This document shows, piece after piece, positions 36,590 to 47,280 of a DNA stretch of 64,000 nt; position 1 is the stretch's first letter, and each line of letters opens with the position of its first letter. The notes beneath the pieces were generated by a model that did no database searches, was not told where the DNA came from, and saw only the letters and a list, made by a program, of their open reading frames with translations. The stretch is taken from assembly GCA_022826665.1 (NCBI GenBank), contig JAJDUK010000035.1:1-64000 (forward strand), written 5' to 3'. A program made the translations under genes and the position numbers. The stretch is from Alphaproteobacteria bacterium (GTDB lineage Bacteria > Pseudomonadota > Alphaproteobacteria > UBA828).

Positions 36590-37461
36590 CGGCGTCCGAC
36601 ACATCCGCACCCCAGCCTGCCAGCAAATGGCCGCGTTGGTTCACCCGCGAGCGCAGGCGCATGGCCTGGCGCTTCCTGATCGCGCTGGTGGTGCTGGTGT
36701 TCTTCCTGTTTCCCGTCTACTGGCTCTTCATCACCTCGATCAAATCGGCGGGCGATATCTTCGCCCGCCCGCCGGTCTGGTTCCCCGAGCAACCGAGCTT
36801 TCGCATCTTCGGGGTGCTGTTCAAGGACGGCGACGTCTGGGCGATCTACAACAGCCTGATCATCGCCAGCGTCTCCACTGTCGCTGCGATGATCCTCGGC
36901 ACCGCGGCCGCCTACTCCCTCGCGCGCTTCAAGACCGGCGGACAGAACCTCGCGATCTGGATCATCTCGCAGCGGATGATCCCGCCCATCGTCATCGTCT
37001 TCCCGATCTTCCTGCTGTTCGTCTGGTTCGGCTGGATCGACAGCTACGTCGGGCTGATCCTGCTCTATATCGCCTTCAACCTGCCCTACGTGATCTGGAT
37101 GATGCGGGGCTACATCGAGGACATCCCGGTCGAGGTGGAGGAGAGCGCACTGACCGACGGCTGCTCGCGCTGGCAGGCGCTGCGCAAGATCGTCTTCCCC
37201 ATGGCGCGCACCGGTATCTTCGCGACGGCGGTGTTCACCTTCATCTTCGCCTGGAACGAGTTCGTCTTCGCGCTGATTCTGACCCGCACGGAGGTGCTCA
37301 CCTTCCCCGTGCTGGTCACCCACTACTACGGCGCCCAGTCGACCTTCTGGTCGAAGATCGCGGCGCTTTCGGTGCTCGGCACGCTCCCGGTGTTCTTCGC
37401 GGTGGCGACGCTGCAGCGCTTCCTGGTGCGCGGCATCACCATGGGCGCGGTCAAGGGGTAG
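36586..37461 (+). CDS. carbohydrate-type ABC transporter permease (MalG/UgpE family)
   Basis: Second permease, 291 residues, overlapping the first by ATGA. A cytosolic N-terminus precedes FLIALVVLVFFLFPVYWLFI, then five more helices; the EAA loop reads EVEESALTDGCSRWQALRKI. FAWNEFVFALILTRTEVLTF and the closing ITMGAVKG are hallmarks of MalG-type subunits. The ATPase gene follows after 10 bases. Confidence 0.93.
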   Translation: MTASDTSAPQPASKWPRWFTRERRRMAWRFLIALVVLVFFLFPVYWLFITSIKSAGDIFARPPVWFPEQPSFRIFGVLFKDGDVWAIYNSLIIASVSTVAAMILGTAAAYSLARFKTGGQNLAIWIISQRMIPPIVIVFPIFLLFVWFGWIDSYVGLILLYIAFNLPYVIWMMRGYIEDIPVEVEESALTDGCSRWQALRKIVFPMARTGIFATAVFTFIFAWNEFVFALILTRTEVLTFPVLVTHYYGAQSTFWSKIAALSVLGTLPVFFAVATLQRFLVRGITMGAVKG

Positions 37462-37471
37462 GAGGAACGCG

Positions 37472-38569
37472 ATGGCCGGAGTCAGGCTGCGCGGCGTGCA
37501 CAAGCGTTTCGGCAAGGTCCATGCCGTGCGCGGGGTGGACATCGAGATTCCCGACCGCGCCTTCACCGTGCTGGTGGGACCCTCCGGCTGCGGTAAGAGC
37601 ACGCTACTCCGCATGATAGCCGGCCTGGAGGAAGTGACCGAAGGCACGGTGGAGATTGACGGTGAGATGGTCAACGACGTCCGGCCCAAGGACCGCGACG
37701 TCGCCATGGTGTTTCAGAACTATGCACTCTACCCGCACATGTCGGTGTTCGAGAACGTGGCCTTCGGGCTCAGGATGCGGAACGCTCCCAGTGCCGAGAT
37801 TCGTCCGCGGGTGGAGCGGGCGGCGGCGATGCTGGGGATCGCGGACCTGCTCGACCGCCAGCCGCGCCAGCTTTCCGGCGGTCAGCGCCAGCGCGTCGCC
37901 ATGGGCCGCGCCCTGGTGCGGGACGCGAAGCTCTATCTCTTCGACGAGCCGCTCAGCAACCTCGACGCCCAGCTGCGCGACGAGATGCGCACCGAGATCA
38001 AGCGGCTGCATCAGGAGATGCAGCGGACCATGATTTACGTCACCCACGATCAGGTGGAGGCGATGACGCTCGCCGACCGCATCGTGCTGCTGCGCGAGGG
38101 CGAGATCGAGCAGGAGGGGCCGCCGCTGGAGCTCTACGAGCAGCCGCAGACCCGCTTCGTCGCAGGCTTCATCGGCTCGCCGGCGATGAACTTCACCCCG
38201 GCACGGATCGAGGCGGTGGACGGTGCGCTGGCGGTTCAGGCCGGAGAGCACGCCTTCGCACTGCCGCCCGCGCGGGCCGAGCGCCACGCCGGCGACGGCG
38301 GGCGCGACGTGCTGCTCGGCATCAGGCCCGAGCACATGTACCGGGCCGAGGGCGAGGCGCCCCGGCCCGATTGCGCCAGGCTCTTGACGACGGTCGAGAT
38401 CGTCGAGCCCATGGGCGCCAACACCCTCGTCAACTTCCACTTGGGCGAGACCTCGATGCTCGTGCGCCTCGACGGCTCCGCCGCCGAGCAGCCGGGGGAT
38501 GCGCTCCCGCTCGACGTGGACATGAGCCGGGCCATCCTCGTCGATCCCGAGAGCGAACGGGTGATCTGA
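37472..38569 (+). CDS. MalK/UgpC-family ABC transporter ATPase
   Basis: 365-residue ATPase that energises the two preceding permeases. Walker A GPSGCGKSTLLRMIAG, Q-loop VFQNYALYPHMSVFEN, signature LSGGQRQRVAMGRAL, Walker B LYLFDEPLSNLDAQLR and switch His VTHDQVEAMTLA are all present. A C-terminal TOBE/OB regulatory domain follows from about residue 240 (FIGSPAMNFTPARIE, GIRPEHMYRAEGE). Such ATPases often serve several importers, so a shared role is possible. Confidence 0.94.
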   Translation: MAGVRLRGVHKRFGKVHAVRGVDIEIPDRAFTVLVGPSGCGKSTLLRMIAGLEEVTEGTVEIDGEMVNDVRPKDRDVAMVFQNYALYPHMSVFENVAFGLRMRNAPSAEIRPRVERAAAMLGIADLLDRQPRQLSGGQRQRVAMGRALVRDAKLYLFDEPLSNLDAQLRDEMRTEIKRLHQEMQRTMIYVTHDQVEAMTLADRIVLLREGEIEQEGPPLELYEQPQTRFVAGFIGSPAMNFTPARIEAVDGALAVQAGEHAFALPPARAERHAGDGGRDVLLGIRPEHMYRAEGEAPRPDCARLLTTVEIVEPMGANTLVNFHLGETSMLVRLDGSAAEQPGDALPLDVDMSRAILVDPESERVI

Positions 38570-38580
38570 AGTCGTCTGAG

Positions 38581-39456
38581 TTAACCGGTGGCGGACAGCG
38601 TGCCGATGCCGGCGATCACGATGGCGACGCCCAGCCACTGAAGCGGCACCACAGGCTCACGCAGGAAGATCCGCGCCAGAATGATCGTCACCACCGAATA
38701 GGCCGAGCTTGTGACGATGGCGAACTCCCCGTTCTCCAGCGCGAGCCCGGCGTAGACGAAGACGTAGCCGAGCGTATCCACGAGCGCGATGAAGAGAATC
38801 AGCGGCCATGCGCGGAGCGGCATATGCGGCAGCTTGCGCATAACGAGAAAGCCCGCTCCCAGGACAACGGCGCCCACAATCCGCCCCGAGAGCAGCGTGA
38901 GCGGGAGGCCGTAGCGCTCGATCGCTTCGTCGGCGGCGAGCAGGGCGACGGCGAAGAGGACCGCAGAGCCGAGCGCCATCAACGCGGCGCGCCGGATCAC
39001 CGCCGGTGCGTATTCCGGCTTGTCGCCGCCGTCAACGCGCGAGACCGCGAGCGCCACCAGCCAGACCCCGCCGATCGTGGCTGCCATCGCGATCCAGTGG
39101 ATGATCTCTGGTCGGGCACCGAAGACGACCGTGATCGGCACCGCGAACGCCGGGTAGCTGGAGACCATGGGCGAGCCGAGCGAGACCGGGCCGCGGGTCA
39201 GCGCCTCGAACAGCATCAGAGTTGCCAGCATTGTGGCGACGCCGTTGAGGGCCAGGAGCCAGAGACCCGAAAGCTCCCAGACCAGCGTCTCGCCGCTCAC
39301 CACGATGTAGAGCCCGACTGCGAGGCTGCCGACCAGCATCATGCCGAACAGCCCCTGCGGTACGCCGATCGCGCGGCCAAGGAAGCGGGCCGTGAAGTCG
39401 CCGACGCCCCAGCTCGCGGCGGCACCTGCGCCCATGAGCGCCGAGCCGGCAATCAT
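38581..39456 (-). CDS. EamA/DMT-family transporter
   Basis: A 291-residue membrane protein of two repeated EamA domains with about ten membrane helices. The first half begins AGAAASWGVGDFTARFLGRA and contains LMLFEALTRGPVSLGSPMVS; the second ends FAIVTSSAYSVVTIILARIF then EPVVPLQWLGVAIVIAG. The protein is probably an exporter of a small metabolite; substrate unknown. It converges on the ABC ATPase gene with 11 bases between stops, and the isochorismatase gene lies 70 bases upstream on the same strand. Confidence 0.9.
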   Translation of the reverse strand: MIAGSALMGAGAAASWGVGDFTARFLGRAIGVPQGLFGMMLVGSLAVGLYIVVSGETLVWELSGLWLLALNGVATMLATLMLFEALTRGPVSLGSPMVSSYPAFAVPITVVFGARPEIIHWIAMAATIGGVWLVALAVSRVDGGDKPEYAPAVIRRAALMALGSAVLFAVALLAADEAIERYGLPLTLLSGRIVGAVVLGAGFLVMRKLPHMPLRAWPLILFIALVDTLGYVFVYAGLALENGEFAIVTSSAYSVVTIILARIFLREPVVPLQWLGVAIVIAGIGTLSATG

Positions 39457-39526
39457 TGCGCACCCGATCCGCCCGCGCCGACAGGGTGGCGAGAGGTCAC
39501 CGTGCTCTCGTTCGTAACCGTAGCGC

Positions 39527-40207
39527 TCAGGACTCGCCGATCTCGCCCAGAATTTCGTCGGCCGGGATGACCCGCGCGTAGCCGCGCCGCAGCGTCTTCA
39601 GCTCCGCCTCGTGCAGCTCCCGGTTGTCGGTCGCGGTCACGTCACTGCCGAAGATGACCTTGTAGTCGCGAAAGAAGGCGTCCCGGGCGGTCGCGCCGCA
39701 GCAGTAATTGGTCATGCAGCCCGTGATGATCACCGTGTCCACGTCGCAGCCGCGCAGATAGGTGTGCAGGTCCGTATCGAAGAAGGCGCTGTAGCGGTGC
39801 TTCTGGATGACCTTCTCGCCCGGCTCCGGCGCGATCTCGTGATAGGTGGGCACGTCTTCGGCACCGATCCGGAGCGCGCCGTCCCTGATCGGCCGGTTGA
39901 GCGGCACATCCCACATCAATCCCTTGTCCCGGCCCGTGGCGTCGTGGGCGTGCTCGGTGAAGATGACGGGGATGCCGAGGGTGCGGCAGCGCTCGATCAG
40001 CGCCTTGACGCGGGGCAGGATACGCAGGTTTTCCGGGGTCCACATGCGCGCGCCCTCGGCGACGAATCCCTCCTGGAGGTCGATCACCAGCAGCGCCGTC
40101 TTGACCGGATAGATGGGAAAATCGGGGTTGGACGCTTCGTATTGATCGGCTGCGCGCTCGAGGATTTCCGCCTCGCCCGGAAATGCCCGATCGGCCCTGT
40201 CCGCCAT
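39527..40207 (-). CDS. isochorismatase-family cysteine hydrolase
   Basis: A 226-residue hydrolase of the isochorismatase/nicotinamidase superfamily. The catalytic triad is readable as Asp in LLVIDLQEGFV, Lys in VIQKHRYSAFFDTDL and Cys in ITGCMTNYCCGATARDA, with the usual cis-peptide before the Cys region. The superfamily includes hydrolases of amides such as N-carbamoyl compounds and ureas; which one applies here cannot be told. The start ATG at 40207 leaves a 214-base divergent gap to the deacetylase gene. Confidence 0.92.
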   Translation of the reverse strand: MADRADRAFPGEAEILERAADQYEASNPDFPIYPVKTALLVIDLQEGFVAEGARMWTPENLRILPRVKALIERCRTLGIPVIFTEHAHDATGRDKGLMWDVPLNRPIRDGALRIGAEDVPTYHEIAPEPGEKVIQKHRYSAFFDTDLHTYLRGCDVDTVIITGCMTNYCCGATARDAFFRDYKVIFGSDVTATDNRELHEAELKTLRRGYARVIPADEILGEIGES

Positions 40208-40421
40208 GCCTCCCTCCTCGCCGTTCGTCCTGAAGTCCGCCGGCTTTCGGGCCGGCTCGTGTGCGGGAGAGCGGAGAATACCTCAGATCGCCGGCGTCGC
40301 CGACGCCCCGACAGGCCGCGGCGCTCGCACCTACAAGCGCCGACACGGCGATCATGTTATGCCCAACCGATGTACGATGGCGGGGCGCCGCAGGCGCGCG
40401 ACTTTGCCAAGGGTGACGAAC

Positions 40422-41255
40422 ATGCACATCGCCTGCCTGACCTTCGACTTCGATGCCGTCTCGGGCTTCATCGCCCAGGGCATGCGCTCGCCGACGCCGA
40501 TCAGCCGGGGCGAGTTCGGGCTGGTCGGCACCGAGCGCATCCTGGCTTTGCTCAAGCGGCACGACATCCGTGCGACCTGGTTCATCCCCGGTCACACCAT
40601 CGAGACCTATCCCGAGATGTCGGTCCGCGTCGCGGTGGCGGGGCACGAGATCGGCCATCACGGCTGGACCCACATGACGCCGGTCACCATGTCGCGCGAC
40701 GAGGAGGAGGCGGGGCTCCAGCGCGGCACCGACGCCATCGTCAAGCTCTGCGGGCTGAAACCCAGAGGCTACCGCTCACCGGCCTGGGACCTGAGCGAGA
40801 ACACGGTCGATCTCCTGGTTTCGCGCGGCTTCCTCTACGAGAGCAGCATGATGGGGAACGACTACACCCCGTATTTCGCGCGCACGGGCGACGTGATCGC
40901 GCTCGAGGAACCCATGCAGTTCGGGCCCGAGACCAGCCTGGTCGAAATGCCGATCAGCTGGACACTGGACGACTACCCGCACTTCGAGTTCGTGCAGAAC
41001 CAGCGCTATCGCATCCAGGGCCTGATGCCGGCCGGCGGCGTGCTGCAGAACTGGGTGGACGACTTCGACTACATGACCCGCACGATGGATTGGGGCGTGC
41101 TCACCTACACCTGCCACCCGCTCGTGATCGGCCGCGGCCACCGCATGATGATGCTGGAGCGCCTGATCGAGGCGCTGCAGGGGCTAGGCGCGGTCTTCAT
41201 GACGATGGAGGACGCCGCGAACGCTTGGCTGGAGCGCACCGCACCCTCAGGCTGA
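40422..41255 (+). CDS. polysaccharide deacetylase-family hydrolase
   Basis: A 277-residue NodB-fold protein. The metal-binding triad is visible as Asp in CLTFDFDAVSG and the two His of GHEIGHHGWTH, and RSPAWDLSENTVDLL gives the Arg/Trp groove motif. It has no signal peptide, and the sequence is close in type to cytosolic members (PuuE allantoinase-like and HpPgdA-like) that act on small cyclic amides or N-acyl compounds, not on polymers. The neighbouring amide-type hydrolase and urease genes make a nitrogen-compound role plausible, but this is inference. I chose the ATG at 40422; the frame extends to 40206. Its end overlaps the GMC gene by 9 bases, convergently. Confidence 0.88.
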   Translation: MHIACLTFDFDAVSGFIAQGMRSPTPISRGEFGLVGTERILALLKRHDIRATWFIPGHTIETYPEMSVRVAVAGHEIGHHGWTHMTPVTMSRDEEEAGLQRGTDAIVKLCGLKPRGYRSPAWDLSENTVDLLVSRGFLYESSMMGNDYTPYFARTGDVIALEEPMQFGPETSLVEMPISWTLDDYPHFEFVQNQRYRIQGLMPAGGVLQNWVDDFDYMTRTMDWGVLTYTCHPLVIGRGHRMMMLERLIEALQGLGAVFMTMEDAANAWLERTAPSG

Positions 41256-42842
41256 GCTGCGGATCATCTCCGCCACCTTCTCGCCGATCATGACGCAGGT
41301 CGCCAGCGGATTGCCGCTGACGATGGTCGGCATGATCGACGCGTCCGCGACAAGGAGGTTCTCAACGCCCCGCACGCGCAGGCAGTGGTCGACCACCGCC
41401 AGCTCGTCCTGGCCCATTTTGCAGGTGCCGACCGGGTGGTATCCACTAAGCGAGTTCTCGCGCAAGTAGGCGCGCCACTCGTCGTCGGTCTGCACGTCGC
41501 TTGAAGGGCGGTAGTCGCCGGCGATGGAGCGGGCGAGCGGTTCGGTCTGGAACAGCTTTCGCTGCAGCTTGGCGCCGGCGAGCAGCAGCGCGAGGTCGCG
41601 CTCATCGGCGAAGAGGTTGGGCTGAATCGTCGAATGCACGAGCGGGTCGACGGAGCGGAGCCCAACCCGTCCACGGGAGTAGGGTCTGAGCAGGTTGATC
41701 AGGCCCGTGACCGCAGGCCGGTCGAAGAGCACGGGCCCGTCCGCCGACAGATCGTAGCCGGCGGGCGTGAACATGTATTGAAGGTCGGAGCGGCCCTCGC
41801 TCATGTCGTGGCGCAGGAAGGCGGTGACTTGAGAGTGGGGCGTGGACGCCGGGCCGGAGCCGGCGAGCAGCCACTGCGCACCGTAGATCAGGCCACCGAG
41901 CGGTCCCATGAGCGTGTTGTAGGTCGGCACGCTGGCAAAGCAGGTCTGCGCAAGGCCTGGATGATCCTGCAGGTTCTCGCCCACGCCCGGCAGGTCGTGA
42001 ACCACCGGAATGTCGAGCGCGCGCAGTTGCGCCGCTGGGCCCACGCCAGAGAGCATGAGGAGCTGCGGCGAGGCATAGGTGCCGGCGCACACGATCACCG
42101 CGCGCGCCGCCTCCGCCCGCTCGGTGCGATCCCGGCGCGTGTATTCCACTCCGGTCGCGCGTTTGCCGTCGAACAGCACGCGCCGGATGTGGGCATGGGT
42201 CAGCACCCGCAGGTTTCGCCGCCGCATCGCTGGCCTGAGGTAAGCGCGCCCGGTGCTGTGCCGCCGCCCCCTGCGCTGGGTGGCGGGCACGTAGCCGACA
42301 CCGGCCTGCGGCGGCGTGTTGATGTCGGCCACGCGCTTGATTCCCAAGTTGGTGCAGGCCTGGAGATAATCGTCCGAGAGCGGGTGCAGAGTGCGGATGT
42401 TGGAGACCGAGAGTGGGCCGCCTGAGCCGTGATAGGCATCGGCGCCGTTCTCGTTGTTCTCCGAGCGCTTGAAGTAGGGCAGCACGCTATCGAAGTCCCA
42501 GCCTTCGCAGCCGAGTGCGGCCCAGCCGTCGTAGTCCTCCGGTTGCCCTCGCAGGTAGGACATGCCGTTGATCGCGCTGGTGCCGCCCAGTACCTTGCCG
42601 CGCGGCATATAGTCCTCGCGCCCGTCGCGCGTCGGGTCGGGCTCGGCCTTGAACCCCCAGTCGTAGCGTGGATTGGACAACGCCAGGACGAGCCCGGCGG
42701 CGGGCATCGAGACGGCGATGCTCTGGTCCGAGCCGCCGGCCTCCAACACCAGCACGCGGCTGCGACCGTCCTCCGTCAGGCGGTTGGCGACGACGCTGCC
42801 GGTCGTCCCCGCGCCCGCGACGATGTAGTCCCACGTCACCAT
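41247..42842 (-). CDS. GMC-family FAD-dependent alcohol oxidoreductase
   Basis: A 531-residue choline-dehydrogenase/aryl-alcohol-oxidase-like flavoprotein. FAD-binding start DYIVAGAGTTGSVVANRL, GMC signature 1 GKVLGGTSAINGMSYLRG, signature 2 GTYASPQLLMLSGVGPAAQL, and the catalytic His in SGYHPVGTCKMG, with NPLATCVMIGEKVAE at the end. GAGGAGG precedes the ATG at 42842, and an immediately following GTG (42839) is equally possible. It is divergent from a benzoate-type CoA ligase, which suggests a pathway taking an alcohol through aldehyde and acid to a CoA thioester; the alcohol is unknown. Confidence 0.93.
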   Translation of the reverse strand: MVTWDYIVAGAGTTGSVVANRLTEDGRSRVLVLEAGGSDQSIAVSMPAAGLVLALSNPRYDWGFKAEPDPTRDGREDYMPRGKVLGGTSAINGMSYLRGQPEDYDGWAALGCEGWDFDSVLPYFKRSENNENGADAYHGSGGPLSVSNIRTLHPLSDDYLQACTNLGIKRVADINTPPQAGVGYVPATQRRGRRHSTGRAYLRPAMRRRNLRVLTHAHIRRVLFDGKRATGVEYTRRDRTERAEAARAVIVCAGTYASPQLLMLSGVGPAAQLRALDIPVVHDLPGVGENLQDHPGLAQTCFASVPTYNTLMGPLGGLIYGAQWLLAGSGPASTPHSQVTAFLRHDMSEGRSDLQYMFTPAGYDLSADGPVLFDRPAVTGLINLLRPYSRGRVGLRSVDPLVHSTIQPNLFADERDLALLLAGAKLQRKLFQTEPLARSIAGDYRPSSDVQTDDEWRAYLRENSLSGYHPVGTCKMGQDELAVVDHCLRVRGVENLLVADASIMPTIVSGNPLATCVMIGEKVAEMIRSSA

Positions 42843-43016
42843 CGCCTCCTCACGCCCCCCGCGCCCGCTCGATTTGCACGCGCGCCTCCCCGAAATTGGA
42901 GACTGCGGGCCCCGGCGTTTGAGCATAGGGTACTCCGGTTGCGCTCCTCCACGCAGGCGAATCCGGCGAGCATGTCCGGCGGGGGCGGGACGACTATCGG
43001 ATGGCAGGGAACCGGC

Positions 43017-44600
<1,584 letters not shown>

Positions 44601-44635
44601 CCCTTCCATTCCATTCCCGTCTTCTCGTGCCCAAC

Positions 44636-44645
44636 CAAACGTTTG
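44636..44645. promoter_or_regulatory. palindromic operator candidate upstream of the LLM gene
   Basis: CAAACGTTTG (44636-44645) is a perfect 10-bp palindrome in an AT-rich patch of otherwise GC-rich DNA, extended on the left by AAC and on the right by TT (AACCAAACGTTTGTT). This form is typical of TetR-type operators controlling CoA-ester or aromatic pathways. No TetR gene is in the immediate neighbourhood. Confidence 0.4.
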
Positions 44646-44711
44646 TTTTCTTTCCGCCTTCCGGCTAGGATCGCAGGGTTGGAACGCGGTGCGGGGCAGG
44701 GACGGGTTGTC

Positions 44712-45806
44712 ATGAGCGAGATCAAGTTCGGAACGGTTATTTCGGCGGTCGGCGAGCCCGGCGCGTCCGATGCGGATCAGTACGTCGAAGCCCTGGTCGA
44801 CGCAGACCATGTCGCGGGACTCGGCTACGACGCGTTCTGGGTGATCGAGCACCACTTCTCGGACTACTTCCCGACGCCGAGCCCGCTGGTGATGCTGTCC
44901 CACCTCGCCGGGCGCTATCCCGACATGGACCTCGGGACCTGCGTCCTGGTATTGCCCTGGTACAGCCCGCTCCGGCTCGCCGGCGAGATCGCCATGCTGA
45001 GCCAGTTGAGCCGGGGCACGCTGCATATCGGCTTCGGGCGCGGCCTCGCGCGCCTGGAATACGACGCCTTCGGCGTTTCCATGACCGAGACCCGCGCGCG
45101 CTTCCGCGAGTGCCGCGAGGTCATCGGCAAGGCGCTCGCCGGCGGCTTGTTCACCTATGGCGGCGAGTTCTTCGACATCGAGCGGCCGATTCAGCTCAGG
45201 CCCAAGTCCGTGCAGGAGCGCATCAATCTCTACGGCGCGACCAGCAGCCCCGAGAGCGCCGGCATCATGGCCGAGCTCGACCTCCCCATGATCCGGGTCT
45301 CGAACTTCCCGATGCATTTCCACAGCAACGACTTCGCGCGGTGGGACGAGGAGACCCGCCAGCGCGGCGGCTCCACCGACGTCAGCCGGCCGATCCTGAT
45401 CCACGCGGTGCTGGCGGACACCGACGAGGATGCAGACGCGCTCGCCAAGGAGCATCTCTCGCGCTACTTCGTGAAGGTGGTCGAGCACTACGAGGCCGAC
45501 GCCGACCCGTGGAAGGAACTGGAGGAGTTCAAGGCCTTCAGCAAGTTCATGGCCACCTCGAAGAAGCTGACCAATCCCGACAATCTGGGGCCGTGGCTCG
45601 ACCTTCAGCTCGTCGGCCGGGCCGAGACCGTATGCGAGAGGCTCCAGGCCTATGTCGACCTGGGGTTCGACCACTTCATCCTGCAGAACGTGACCTACGG
45701 CATGCCGCGCGCTTACCGCCATGAGATGTGGGAGCGCTTCGCCCGCGACGTGGTTCCCCATTTCTCCGCCCAACCCGCGCCCATGCAGAGGGCAAGCACC
45801 GGGTAG
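44712..45806 (+). CDS. LLM-class flavin-dependent oxidoreductase
   Basis: A 364-residue luciferase-like monooxygenase (TIM barrel, FMN or F420 as cofactor). Seen: KFGTVISAVGEPGASD, GYDAFWVIEHHFSDYFPTPS, LDLGTCVLVLPWYSPLRLA-like DLGTCVLVLPWYSPLR, LSRGTLHIGFGRGLARLEYD, and QERINLYGATSSPESAG. HHFSDYFPTPSPLVML is the usual flavin/substrate loop of bacterial luciferase relatives. The ATG at 44712 gives MSEIKFGTV; the frame extends to 44643. Probably acts in the same pathway as the CoA ligase upstream; substrate unknown. Confidence 0.9.
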   Translation: MSEIKFGTVISAVGEPGASDADQYVEALVDADHVAGLGYDAFWVIEHHFSDYFPTPSPLVMLSHLAGRYPDMDLGTCVLVLPWYSPLRLAGEIAMLSQLSRGTLHIGFGRGLARLEYDAFGVSMTETRARFRECREVIGKALAGGLFTYGGEFFDIERPIQLRPKSVQERINLYGATSSPESAGIMAELDLPMIRVSNFPMHFHSNDFARWDEETRQRGGSTDVSRPILIHAVLADTDEDADALAKEHLSRYFVKVVEHYEADADPWKELEEFKAFSKFMATSKKLTNPDNLGPWLDLQLVGRAETVCERLQAYVDLGFDHFILQNVTYGMPRAYRHEMWERFARDVVPHFSAQPAPMQRASTG

Positions 45807-45819
45807 CGCCCGCCTCTTC

Positions 45820-46632
45820 TCATACCGGCCGGGCTTCCCGAAGCACGCCGCCCTGCCGTAGCACGCCGACATGGCGGGCGAGCCCGGTATCGTTGTCGGT
45901 CTCGACCAAGACAGCGCAGAGGGTGGCTTCGCCGTCGGCGGGCGCCGCGCGGGGGCCGGGGCGTTTCCGCGTGAAGCGGGCAAGCGGCGCGTCGATGGCG
46001 AGCCCAATGATCGATTCGTAGCTGCCGCACATGCCGACGTCCGAGATGTAGGCCGTCCCCTTGGGCAGGATACGGTGGTCGGCGGTCGGCACGTGCGTGT
46101 GGGTGCCCACTGCCAGCGACACCCGGCCGTCGGCGAGGTACCCGAGCGCCTGCTTTTCGGCCGTCGCCTCGCCGTGGATGTCGAGCACAATCGCGTCTAC
46201 CGACTGTCCGAGCCGGTGCTCCTGCAGTGTCTCCTCGACGCAGGCGAAGGGCTCGCCGATCGGGTCCATGAAGAGCTGCGTGAGCACCTGGAAGACGAAG
46301 ACCGAGCGGCCGTCGCGCGTGCGCAGCAGCGCGCCGGCGCTCCCCGGCGTGCCCTTCGGGTAGTTGCGTGCGCGGACCAGTCGCCGGTCGGTCTCGATGT
46401 AGCTCTCGGTCCCGCGCTGGTCCCAGGCGTGGTTGCCGAGGGTGATCACGTCGGCGCCGACCTGATAGAGGGACTTGCAGATGTCGGCAGTGATGCCGAA
46501 GCCGCCGGCGGCGTTCTCGCCGTTCACGATCACCAGGTCGAGGGCGAGCTCCTCGCGCAGGCCCGGCAGGTGTTCCGTCAGGATGTCGCGGCCGGGGCGG
46601 CCGACGACATCGCCGCAGAACAGGATGCGCAT
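45820..46632 (-). CDS. ymdB: YmdB-family metallophosphoesterase
   Basis: A 270-residue calcineurin-like phosphodiesterase of the TIGR00282/YmdB family, reported to act on 2',3'-cyclic nucleotides. The metal motifs are ILFCGDVVGRPGR, IVNGENAAGGFGIT, ITLGNHAWDQ, VLDIHGEATAEKQALG and GTHTHVPTADHRIL, in order, and SDVGMCGSYESIIG follows. The gene is 25 bases downstream of fau on the same strand, an association common in alphaproteobacteria. Confidence 0.93.
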   Translation of the reverse strand: MRILFCGDVVGRPGRDILTEHLPGLREELALDLVIVNGENAAGGFGITADICKSLYQVGADVITLGNHAWDQRGTESYIETDRRLVRARNYPKGTPGSAGALLRTRDGRSVFVFQVLTQLFMDPIGEPFACVEETLQEHRLGQSVDAIVLDIHGEATAEKQALGYLADGRVSLAVGTHTHVPTADHRILPKGTAYISDVGMCGSYESIIGLAIDAPLARFTRKRPGPRAAPADGEATLCAVLVETDNDTGLARHVGVLRQGGVLREARPV

Positions 46633-46657
46633 CGTCCCGATCCCCTCGCGCCCGCGA

Positions 46658-47275
46658 TCAAGCCGTCCGCGGGGCGATCGGCATGGCGCCCCGCTCGGTC
46701 ACGATCCAGTCCAGCGGCTCGTCGTGCTCGGTGCGGGGTAGGCCCTGCACGAGCTGCTCGGTATAGGCGAGGCCGACGGCGACGATGGGGCGGGTCTGGC
46801 GTAGCGCGCGCAGCGAGAGGTCGTAGTAGCCGCCGCCGTAGCCCAGGCGGTAGCCATCCCGGTCGTAGGCGAGCAGCGGCACCAGCAGGTGAGTCGGCTG
46901 AGCCGGCGCGGCGTCTTCCGTCGGTTCGGGAATGCGGAACGGCCCGCGCGAGAGCGCGGCGCCCGGTGTCCAGACGCGGAACTGGAGCGCCTCGCCCTTG
47001 CCGACCACAGCGGGCAGGCAGCAGACGAAGCCCGCACCGACGAGCCGCGCCAGCAGGGGCATGGCGTCAATCTCGTCCCGGATCGCCCAGTAGCCGGAGA
47101 CCACCGCGCCAGCAGGCGTCGGAACTGCGGCGAGGTAATGGTTAGCGGCCCGCACGCCCGCGCCCGGCCCCGCCGCCCGCCGCGCGGAGCGCCGCCGCGC
47201 CAGCGCATACTCGCGCAGCGCCTGCTTGCGGTCATGGATAGCAGCGCTCTGAGACACGGCCGGCCCCCGCGACAA
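46658..47275 (-). CDS. fau: 5-formyltetrahydrofolate cyclo-ligase
   Basis: Converts 5-formyl- to 5,10-methenyl-tetrahydrofolate with ATP. Conserved elements are DRKQALREYALARRRS, VSGYWAIRDEID, LQFRVWTPGAALSRGPFRIPEP, LLVPLLAYDRDGYRLGYGGG and YYDLSLRAL. The longest frame starts at a TTG (47275, 205 aa); a GTG at 47257 is an equally good start. The gene follows zapA and the 6S RNA, the classical zapA-ssrS-ygfA order of proteobacteria, and may be co-transcribed with the 6S precursor. Confidence 0.92.
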   Translation of the reverse strand: MSRGPAVSQSAAIHDRKQALREYALARRRSARRAAGPGAGVRAANHYLAAVPTPAGAVVSGYWAIRDEIDAMPLLARLVGAGFVCCLPAVVGKGEALQFRVWTPGAALSRGPFRIPEPTEDAAPAQPTHLLVPLLAYDRDGYRLGYGGGYYDLSLRALRQTRPIVAVGLAYTEQLVQGLPRTEHDEPLDWIVTERGAMPIAPRTA

Positions 47276-47280
47276 GGAAA

